From Plumapathes pennacea (taxonomy: Eukaryota; Cnidaria; Anthozoa; Antipatharia; Myriopathidae): a stretch of DNA of 64,000 bases. Positions 1 to 10,000 of the stretch are shown here, in pieces (position 1 is the stretch's first letter; each line of letters starts with the position of its first letter). Location: NCBI GenBank assembly GCA_964036295.1, contig OZ038471.1:14960184-15024183 (forward strand), in the 5' to 3' direction. The notes beneath the pieces were generated by a model, which saw only the letters and a list, made by a program, of their open reading frames with translations, ran no database searches and was not told the origin of the DNA. A program made the position numbers and the translations under genes.

Positions 1-326
1 TTGCGAGTTGTTTAAATCGTAACGGCGCAACATCGGAGATTGATCCTCGATAAATGAACGTTGTGCTTGGAACATTCACTGATATGCCTCTCAATTTAGA
101 CAAAATAAACACTTAGCACACACCGTACGCACAGCTAAAACACTTTCGCGTAAAGCGGGGCGAAATTGAGGGAACGAGTTCAAATTCCCCACCCCTCCGT
201 GGTTGTGGTCAAATGCCCCACCCCGGGCGAGAGCGGTTGGTCAAATTCCCGCCTCCCCGGCCAAGGGAGGCGGTCAAATGCCCGGGGTATGCCCGGGGGA
301 TGTGCGAGTTCAAATTGATTGGTACA
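1..326. mobile_element. 3' part of a Harbinger-like MITE
   Basis: GC-rich non-coding element with repeated blocks of the kind TCAAATTCCC and GGTCAAATGCCC, ending in AATTGATTGGTACA followed by TAA. The duplicated locus near 46978 has the same downstream sequence (TAATGTGTTGGCATCTG) without the element, so it marks the empty site and fixes the right end. The left end lies outside the window or is not recognisable. A 3-bp TAA target fits the PIF/Harbinger preference for TWA; the superfamily is inferred from the target only. Confidence 0.6.
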
Positions 327-1631
327 TAATGTGTTGGCATCTGTTAAGAGGTTTCCGTTCTAAGTTTGTGTACTAGCTTTCCTGTGTAAATCGTTGGTAG
401 TAGTTCTAGTGCTGTGACTGATGCATTCAGCAGAGTCCCTGGGGTTAATGTCGTGTTCAGCGTGTTGGTGGTATTCAGAAATGTGATTTCTGATGTCGAC
501 GTTTCTGGTTTGTGTTCAGTAAGTCTCGTGTTCAGGTTTCTGCTAGTTTCACAGATGCTTCGCAGTCAGTACAAGGTATTCTGTATATGCCGTTCCCTAT
601 CTGTCGTGAGGTTTATCTTTGGTCAACCAAAACACCGGGACAACCAACCTCAACAAATCTCGCTCCTGGGTTCAAACCATTTTTCAAATTCTTTTGTTTC
701 GTCAAGGAAGCCGCAGTATATCAAACTATGCTGATTACAACCGACTGTACAGCGCGGGTGTGGACATCGAGTCGGCCAATGTGGTGTTGAATTCAGAATA
801 CAAGTCAGTCGCGACTTGGCTCCTAACCAACAGCCTGAGCCCAACTGTCACAAGCATGCAAGATTTTAGAGAGGTTTATCGGGGGAAACCAGCTTCAAGG
901 CAGAGTCTAAAGATTTCTTCCCCTTCTTTATGTGATACTCGTGTAATGAAAGAATTTGCTCGTTAGCTGGGTCTCGCGCCGTCGCTTTGGATAGGTCCGT
1001 ACGTTGATCTTTATTTAACTTGGTCAGTTTTTTTATGTATGATGAATGAGACTTTCTAAAGTCATCGTTTGTCGGTACACTTACTAGCAGCCGGAAGTTG
1101 AAAAACTATCTAATTGAGTTATTTTTTCCATTTGTTCTGTTCGCAAGCAAGAGTTCTTTTCCATGTTTTGGCCGACATGTTATTTGTATAAACCATGACA
1201 TGACATGCAAATGAAAGAGCACTCTCTTGTTACGAAAAAAGGAGCATTGGCCCTGCTAACAAACTCTCGGTATTACGTGCTAAAGCTGTTATATTCTATG
1301 AGTTGATGCCGTGCATATAAACAAACTCAAGTTTAACGAACATATAAACACTGATTTGTCAGAAAATCAGCAAACAACTGGGCGTCATGTGTGGAAAATA
1401 GTATCCCGACTAGCTCAAATGTAAACTGTACAGAGCCTTCCCTCGTTTCGTTCGTTAAAAATACAAAAATACAAAAAAACAAACATTTTTATTTAATGGC
1501 GAAGCGTAGGGAGTGATTGCCCATTCTTCCGAGCAAGAGGCTTGTGTTAAAATGTTCGACCGGTGAAATACCTGGAGAAAGAAGACAGGTTCAGAAGGGA
1601 AAGACTGTTGAGTTGCCTTCCCAAACCTTCT

Positions 1632-1705
1632 AACTGCCGGGCGTGGGCATTGAACCTACGACCTCCTGTGGGGCTTCATTACTGATTCAGGTCTACCAAG
1701 TCAGT
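1632..1705 (-). mobile_element. tRNA-like SINE head (putative)
   Basis: On the minus strand the sequence reads like a tRNA-derived promoter: TTGGTAGACC (A-box side), then GAGGTCGTAGGTTCAATGCC, which contains a good B box (GGTTCAATGCC). A conserved tail follows, covering 1560-1630. The same segment is present in duplication copy 2. No acceptor-stem pairing is evident, so it is more likely a SINE remnant than a tRNA gene. Confidence 0.4.
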
Positions 1706-2039
1706 ACTATTACCGATTTGTCTGAAGTATGGCAACACTGTCGCATCAAGATTGTAAAAAAAAAAAAAATTGAAATGTTAATTGAACGAGCACTCAAATT
1801 TGTTTCTAATAATGAAACATCGACTATGACAGCTACCTGGAGTCTAACGCATGGGTTTATTCAGCAGGTCTAATATAGTATTGCTAAGGTAATGGTTATA
1901 GTTCACTAGAGGTGTTGGTGTTGGTGTTGTCTCATGTTTTGTGATGTTTTCATGTCGGCTGAGTCGTATTAGTGTGAACAGTGTCAGTATCCGGTGAGTT
2001 TTTATTGTCTTGACTGGTACTTATTCTCATCACATACAG

Positions 2040-2350
2040 GGAGGACCTACAGCGACAAGGCATTTTTGTTTTCGCTGAAAAACCATTTGAATGAGCAGTT
2101 CAAGATGTTCACCTACAGATACCGGGAATACGCCTTGTACAGCAGGAACAGTCACGGACCAATCTTTGGTTGGGGTCATGATCTCTACATTGCTGATCGC
2201 TGTGACATCAACACTTACTCCTACTCAAATCTCGGCTGGACTTACAAACCACCAAACGGATACACCTATAGAAGTCCTGAGGCCCAAAAACTGCTCGCTG
2301 GTTCCCCCAACTTCAAATGTGACGAGTACGAGGTGTTTTACCGGGAGTAG
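2040..2350 (+). CDS. TLDc-domain protein, last coding exon (partial gene)
   Basis: The exon follows the acceptor CACATACAG and encodes about 102 residues to a TAG stop. It is the C-terminal half of a TLDc domain: AFLFSLKN, then IADRCDI, SNLGWTYKPPNGYTY and a final FKCDEYEVFY, all typical of TLDc proteins, which occur in oxidation-resistance proteins and in many secreted cnidarian proteins. The matching N-terminal exon is not in the window upstream and should lie left of position 1, by analogy with 45193-45459, which precedes the duplicate exon at 48968. The incoming phase (2 bases completing a codon) is the same in both copies. The function of these cnidarian proteins is not known to me. This copy differs strongly in amino acids from its duplicate although the intron before it appears identical. 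Confidence 0.88.
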
Positions 2351-3132
2351 TTCACATGCAAACAGTTTAAGTTCTTGCATAATTTATAGACAAACCATTT
2401 AAATCAACCACGCAAGCGACATGTAGACACAGCTGCAGCAGGTTTTCACATCAAATAATTCCATAGATTACTTAATTTGGTAGTTTTCCTAATATTTTAC
2501 CTTATACAGGAAGTTAATTCTGATTTTTACATAAGTTATATCGCCTAGTGTCCACCACCCCCCTCCCCCAGGGGGTATTAGAGCGGCTTTTGCCTCCTTT
2601 CAAGTTGGATCATTGCAGATCTGGCTTAACTATCGGGATATTTGAGGTGGGTACAAATAGTGCGTTTTGTTAATTTGGAAGAATGATAGAAAGAAGGTTG
2701 GAACAGACCGAAAGACACGCATTAGCTAAATCCCCACCCCACCCCCCAAAAGACAGTTTTGACCTCTAAATTTGTTTAAATTTTATCAGTCAGCTTGCCT
2801 GTGTGTGTGTGTGAGTGTGTGTTTTAGCGCATTTAATATTTCTTGGCATCCAAAGAAAAACATCTGTACAAAACTCTTTTTCATAGCAAAAGATTTTGTT
2901 CTAAGCCTCGGTTTAAAACAAAGGGAACAAGCCGCCGCTTGTGAACGAACTCTTGTTTGTTTCCAAACAAACTCCGACTTTAAGGATTCAAAACGGATGT
3001 TTGTCTCTTTTTTTCACTCCGTTGATTGCCTAGTAATTCAAAACTAGATCGAACTTGCAGAAGTTTCATATGGAAGAAAAAGACCTGAGTGACTTGAAAA
3101 TATTCAGCTTCGGTTTATCGTGATTGTATATT

Positions 3133-3340
3133 AGCCTATTCACTCTTAAGAGTAGTCAAGTTTAGTTTTCTTAATATTTAGCTTTTTAGTGTCTAAAGAT
3201 ATGATACAGTATTGAGATCTTGTCATTGGATACCTTGCTCACATGAAAGCTGATTAAGCTCTCAGTTCTCACTACATCACTCATACATTTTCTTCTTAAA
3301 ACGTTGGGAGAATATGTATTTTGAGCTTGGGATTGACATG
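3133..3340 (-). mobile_element. Degenerate TTAA-type MITE
   Basis: It contains the family signature found about ten times in this window: GATACCTTGCTCA, AAAGCTGATTAA, CACTACATCACTCATACA, then GGGAGAAT...TTTTGAGCTTGGG. Both ends are worn. A copy in the same context sits at 50718-50922 as part of the segmental duplication, so this insertion predates the duplication. Confidence 0.65.
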
Positions 3341-3463
3341 TTTACGTTAGTTTTAATTAAGGTGTTGTTGTATTAGTTGTTTTCTTCGTTCTGTTTTGGT
3401 AGTTTTAAAGCTGGTCGCTTGCGTGCGTGTAATGAGTAGAGCACAATTAAAGTAAAACTTAAA

Positions 3464-4021
3464 CTGGGCACGTTCGTTTCTACTTTATATTGGTGTCAAC
3501 GATCGCGAGGGTTTCCCAGTTTCCTAAAAAGCGTGGAAATGTATCGAACAATGCAAAAGAAATCGGCATTAATCACAAATATCCAAATTTAATTTAACGA
3601 ATAAATACGGCCCCCGTACACAAAAAGTATCGCCTTTAATACCCCTGGTATAATTATCACTAAGTACTGTGGGAACGACGCTCTATTGGCTACATGTCTT
3701 CTTTGCATGAAGCGAGAAAGTGATATTTTTGAATATTCTATAAATCCCTCTTATTAATCGTCAAGAAGTCACTCGCCTTTTGATTTCTAGTTTGAGTTTT
3801 GAACGAAAGTCGATGTAGTTAGCAGTACACCCACCCTTGCAACCCTTGGTGCATGCTGGGAAGTGCACGACGAGCGTGAACTGAGGCCAAAGTGAGCGTG
3901 TACCGTTGCTGCACAGTCGAGGCTTCAGTTTTTATTTAATACTGTATTGGTCGAGTTAGTAGATGCTGTAAAGGGTCAAGCAAAGCTGTGTTGATAATCC
4001 TGCAGCTACAATTAATCAAAA
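3464..4021 (+). promoter_or_regulatory. 5' flank of the six-exon gene (putative promoter region)
   Basis: Non-coding sequence between the end of the segmental duplication and the ATG at 4022. It holds a modestly GC-richer patch (3830-3920). I see no clear TATA box and no confident start site. The start codon context AAAATGACG is acceptable. Confidence 0.3.
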
Positions 4022-7000
4022 ATGACGGATGGAGATTGTGAAAGAGCTGAACATGCGGTTGAATCAGCGTTGGGTTTTGGCCGTTGTGTGATGGTATTTT
4101 GCTGCAATCAGCCGTGTGATGTTCACACCACTAATGATCAGGTACGGAAAATACTCAACACGCCTATCTTTCTTGTAAAATGAATAGTCTAATCACCTTC
4201 CACGTGGATTTATTTTGAGAGACATTTCTTCTTCATCTTGCTTGAAAATTCGAAAGTCCGATTAGCATGAGATGTGCACGTGCCATTTTCTCTTCACTCA
4301 TATTTAATATCGTAGCTTAATACAGCAGTAAAGTAGCTGACTGTGTGTACAAGTGTTATACAACTACTAATGCGCTCGTCAATTTGTATGTATTACATCC
4401 CTCCCCCACGGGAATTTGAACTTTTGGAGTTTTTGGCGGTCAAATTCCCTCCCTTGGGCCCAAAAATCCATTTGAATGCTCCATATGTACGGCAAATGGA
4501 AGGGCAAGTGACCATTCTCTGGGCCACTCTCGAACAATTTTCTGTAATTAGATGTGGAAAGTGATTGTATTTTGTGAATACAATTATTGATGATGCACGT
4601 GTGCGATCGAGTAAATTAGTTTAAATTAAACTTCCCACAGTTTGGCGGGGAGGGTGTCAAATGCCCTAGGTATGCCAGGGTGGTGATATTAACAGTCCAA
4701 TTTGATCGGTACATTGCTGTAAATGAACCTCTTGGTTTAGGGAGCATTTTATAAAACAATTCTCTTATTGCCATGCAGTAGTACAGTATTGTCATGCCCA
4801 TATTGCCTTAGGCAAATTGAAATTGGACTTATGGACGAAATTGGATGGGAGAATTAATAAATCTTCATTATAATTATATTATTTCTTCAGATCTTTTTGT
4901 GTTTGGGCTGTATTGAATTAGGTTAGAAATAAAATGTTTTGATGTACAGTGAAACCTTAATATAACGAATCTCTGTGTAACGAAAACCTAAATACAACAT
5001 AACAAACAATATTCTTTGGCTTGTTACAGCCCAGTTACGGTAAAATGTATGGAAGCGGAACCTTGTTATGACAAACAAATTTTCCCAGTCTTTTGGCCAT
5101 TGTTATATCCAGGTTTCACTGTATACAATATTCTTTGGCCTGTTACAGCCCAGTTACAGTAAAATGTATGGAAGTGGAGCCTTGTTCTGACAAACAAATT
5201 TTCCCAGTCTTTTGGCCATCGTTATATCCAGGTTTCACTGTATACCTACTATTGTTATGGCCTCAATCCCAGGCTCTTTCCTCTCCTGCCCCCTGCTCCT
5301 GAAGGGAGGGGAAAGAGCCTGGAAATGAGGTTGCCATTGTTACAAGTGACCTGAAGGTTCTTTCACTCAATGATGGAAAATTATGCTATTCATTTGCTTC
5401 TTGAGTGAATCATTAATTCATTGTTTTCCATTTCTTTCTAAGTTTTTTAATTTGAAAATTACATTAGAAAATCACAGCAATGCTTTATACCAGGCTTTAT
5501 GCACACATTCAGGTATAGTGTGGAATCTCATTAATACGACCACCTACAGGCCAAAAAAAATTGGTCGTGTTAACGAGGTGGTCGTAACGCAGTGGTCATA
5601 AGGCGGGCTTACAGTACATGTGTGCAAAAAATTCATTTGTTGCTCTACTGAAAATGAACAAAAATGTCTGAAGGTAGTCTAGTATATATTCTATATGACA
5701 GCTAGTAGCCTCTTAATTTTTTTCTGGTGTTATCTTATTATCTCATCTGCATTTTTTAATTACCACTGATTGTGTAATATTAATGTTTTCCAATTTATTG
5801 AAGTTTCCTTGGTAAGAATATTTTAAAATGTGTAGACAGAAACTTTGAGAAAAAAATACAATAAAATAATATTGCACTGATCTGTACCATGCCAAGAATT
5901 TATATTATTTTGTTATCCACATAAAAGTAACTATAGCTGTGCTGGGTTTAATACTTTTTCATTCTTTCAGGAAGTAAGGAATGTGACAGCAGGAGTTTTT
6001 GGACAATGTTCATTACCAGTCCCATGGTTCTTGTAAAAGTGCAGATTGTGCATGTGAATGGCAGAAAGAAGAGGTCTGTTCAATGGATTCATTTACCAAG
6101 GTGCAGTATATTGTACAACACTTAACAGAGAATACAGATATCCAAAGAAGTTCATCCAACAGTAACCCTAAATTTCTGTGAGTGACTTTAAAGAGGCCTT
6201 TTCTGCAGCCAATTCAATGTTTTTGTTTACATCTGGAAATGTGAATAAAATTCAAGGCTAATTTTTTTTTCCCAACAGAAGAAAATGAAATAAATCAGTG
6301 GCAAAATAGGTACTAAGTAACACTTTAGGCAAAAGGAAACTTCTTTTTTTCTTTTTTTTTTTTTTTTTTGTCAAGCGAGGCAGATGTAATCAACTTGAGG
6401 GGCCCTAAAAATGAAAAGGATTAAGGTTTTCAGTGCACAAAGGACCCTGTGTGGTTGAGAAGGCCTCTTTAATCAGTTAAAGCTTCTATTTTATTCATTC
6501 TGTATTTTACCTAATACAGGTGTATCTATGGTGAAAAGGCAAGGGAGAAGGTGGCTTTTGTTACCTTGCTCAGTCAATTAACTCTTTCACTCCGAAGAGT
6601 GATCAACTTCAATTTTCTCCTTTGGTTTTCACCAGAGACCCACCATACAGTCTAAAGAATTTCCACCTGATAGTTTGGCTCAAGTGAAAGTTGATTTAGC
6701 TGTCAATTCTCACTACACTGCTAATATATTTTCTTCTGATGGGGGGTTGGGAGAATCTGTACCTTGAGCTTGAGAGTAAAAGGGTTAAAATAATGTTGTC
6801 ACTACACCACAGAAAATCATACATGCATGTGTTATGTTTTAAGAACTTACAGGGAGTGGGGTGGTTTAGCTTCATTACATGTTGTTGTATGTATCAGAAT
6901 ACATACATCGAGGATATTACACGGTGGTGCAAAGATATGAATTTTATTTTCAAGTGGTAAAAACAATATTTTACAAACAAGCACTGTGTGGGTGAATAAA

Positions 7001-10000
7001 ATATTGTTTTTACCACTACAGACACTTGTCTTTTATGAGAAAATGCACAAACAACTGTGCAAGTGGTAAATGATGCCATTGATATTCTCACTAGTGAGGA
7101 TATGGAAAATACGCCACTCGGGTCCTGGATGTAGTTTCGTATGGATTTTACGCTTGGTATATTTTCCAGTAAAACACTTGTGTCTTTATAATTAAGTATA
7201 AAAATCTACTAAGTGGAATATGAATTAAAACTACTAAATTCATATTGCTTCAGAGACTTACAGGGGTGGGGTGGTTTACTGTAGCTCATGTCCATATAAT
7301 GCTTCAGAGACTTACAGGGGGTGGGGTGGTTTACTGTAGCTCATGTTCATATAATGCTTCAGAGACTTACAGGGGGTGGGGTGGTTTACTGTAGCTCATG
7401 TTCATATAATGCTTCAGAGACTTACAGGGGTGGGGTGGTTTACTGTAGCTCATGTCCATATAATGCTTCAGAGACTTACAGGGGGTGGGGTGGTTTACTA
7501 TAGCTCATGTTCATATAATACTTCAGAGACTTACAGGGGGTGGGGTGGTTTACTATAGCTCATGTTCATATAATGCTTCAGAGACTTACAGGGGGTGGGG
7601 TGGTTTACTATAGCTCATGTTCATATAATGCTTCAGAGACTTACAGGGGGTGGGGTGGTTTACTGTAGCTCATGTCCCTATAATGCTTCAGAGACTTACA
7701 GGGGGCGGTGACTATGCAAACATAATATTGCCAAGTATGGGGTATTTTGTAAATACTATGTAGACTTGCCACTGTGAGTAAACAATAAACTAGAACATGT
7801 TTTTTTTTTTTTTTTTTTTTCAGGAATTTTTGTGGAGTAAAAGTTGTAACTTGGAGCATGGCTGAAATATGACATTGATGGGTTGCTGGAACAATGAAAG
7901 AGGTAATCTGCAGTAGATGTAAATTACATGACTTGTATATATATATGTGTGTACAATACATTATATTGTCTGCCTGTATTTTTGTATTTGCTTGTATTAC
8001 TGCACCTTAAGCCCCTGTGATAAGAGCATCATTGTGTGATCACCGGGCCGGCATCCTCTTTATAGTCTACCCTTTTTGTTCTAGCTTTTACTAATTTTAT
8101 TTTTCATTCTTAGGATTGGTCTTGGAGCTCTACCAATAGACACACAAGACCACAATGTGGTCAAAGTGCGCAAGCACATCGGCAAGGTACGTACTACCGT
8201 TGACCAGGATACCGATGGCTCCGAGACGGAGACCAAACAGACTTATTATGACAGAAAAGCACCACATAACCTCGCCTAACAAGCCCCCATTGTCAGTAAC
8301 TCGTTTGACGTGTGTTATTCAATTCAATTACTGACTGACTCATTTATTCACTAATACGTACTCGCTCACTCGGTCGCTCATGCATTCACTTACCTCATCT
8401 CTTAGTCACACTGACTCGCTTTCTCATTTTCTTATTCACTCACTCACTCACTCACTCACCCACCCACCCACCGGGTCAGAATAAGTCCCAAAAAAAAAAC
8501 ATGATTACCGTCTATTTTGGAATAGGAATGAACGGATTAGTCCCAAAAGAACGTGCCCTTAAGAGGCATAAATTATACCCTATTTCAGACTATACACAAG
8601 TGCTTCAAAACGATATCCTTGCATGGTTTATACATGAGATTACCCCTCCCCTGGGATCAGATGAGAAGATTCAATCATTCTTATATCACTTTTATGACGT
8701 GCTAATCCTTTTGCACCAAATGCAGTCTGATAAAAGGGAATTTTTGTCACACTTAGGGCATCAGTCTTGAACAGGATGAGTACAATAATGTATGGGTAAC
8801 AAGACGAAGCAAGAGTCCAGTCTTCGCCAAGGTAAAGTCAATTGCACAGCCCACTAAAAGCAAAACAATTCATAAAAGGTTCAATAAGTTACGGTGTTTT
8901 ACCCAAGCTGCTCTTTGGCAAATTTACATAAATAATATATACAAATTACCATCTTTTTTTGTGTTTGAAATAATTTCTATGTGATAAACTGCGTGATTAC
9001 TGTACGTGATCTGCGGATAAATCACCAGTTAATTCTCCCAACCGTTCAAGGAGAAAATCTGTGAGTGATATAATGAGAATTGACAGTTCAATCAGCTTTC
9101 TTTGAGTAAACTGTCAAGTGCAAAGTTCTCCCTGCTGCATGGTGTATCTCTGTTGAGATGATAAAATGAGAATTTTGAAGTCGATCACTCCTGGGAGCGA
9201 ATAGGTTCAGCACAGTTGCAAACTTAACCTTGAGTATAGTCAACTATTTGCAGTTGTTTACCATTTTACTCCCGCTGAAATTCATGGACAATTATACCGT
9301 TCAGTCTCTCACTGCACAGTTGAAAACTTAACCTTGAGTATAGTCAACTATTTGCAGTTGTTTACCATTTTACTCCCGCTGAGATTCATGGACAATTATA
9401 CCGTTCAGTCTCTCACTGCACAGTTGAAAACTTAACCTTGAGTATAGTCAACTATTTGCAGTTGTTTACCATTTTACTCCCGCTGAGATTCATGGACAAT
9501 TATACCGTTCAGTCTCTCACTGCACAGTTGAAAACTTAACCTTGAGTATAGTCAACTATTTGCAGTTGTTTACCATTTTACTCCCGCTGAGATTCATGGA
9601 CAATTATACCGTTCAGTCTCTCACTGCAGATTCTTCAGATAACAACTGATCAAACTATCAATTCTCCCTACATCACTCATACATATTCTTGTTTTAATGC
9701 TTGTGAGAATTTGTATTGAGAGCTCAGGAGTGAAGAGCGGTTTTAGGGTGACTGTCGTAAAATTAAATCCAAAGTAGTTACACTGCCAATCATAACGACA
9801 GCAACAAAACACGTTGAACCAATCAGAAGCCAACATAGTTTGCAAATAGTTTTCAGTTTTGAAAAAGAGACCCTTATGCAGTGTTTCACTTTGAGCAGTG
9901 CTGCTATCAACAGTGCGAGACAGCACCTTTGCCACTTGCTTGCTTACGAGAGATGATCGCAATCGGGTTTTGCTTTTGTTCCTGATTGGCCAAACGCAAA

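Larger units (their letters stand above)
327..3463 (+). repeat. Segmental duplication, copy 1
   Basis: This stretch matches 46978-51035 in the same orientation, about 46.6 kb downstream. Long blocks are nearly identical, for example 1831-2039 against 48759-48967, where I see no difference. Copy 2 is longer because it has a longer A-run, about 330 extra bases after the A-run region, and about 600 extra bases after its TTAA element. The block contains one TLDc exon, a tRNA-like SINE remnant and an old TTAA MITE. The ORFs at 414-966 also exist in copy 2; one stretch faintly recalls the tail of a LINE reverse transcriptase, but I do not call them genes. Confidence 0.9.

Noticed and set aside
414..966. 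Overlapping ORFs in duplication copy 1, also in copy 2 (47131-47627)
   Set aside because: The frames break differently in the two copies; only a faint resemblance to a LINE tail, so not called as coding.
7321..7558. Two overlapping 60-codon ORFs in the 55-bp array
   Set aside because: Periodicity artefact; the unit length changes (54/55), so no frame is kept across the array.
8501..8770. 89-codon ORF in intron 3 of the six-exon gene
   Set aside because: No domain, no splice signals in phase with the neighbours and no repeat match; probably chance.
9214..9629. CRISPR-like array
   Set aside because: Units are contiguous 104-bp tandem copies without unique spacers, in a eukaryotic intron.
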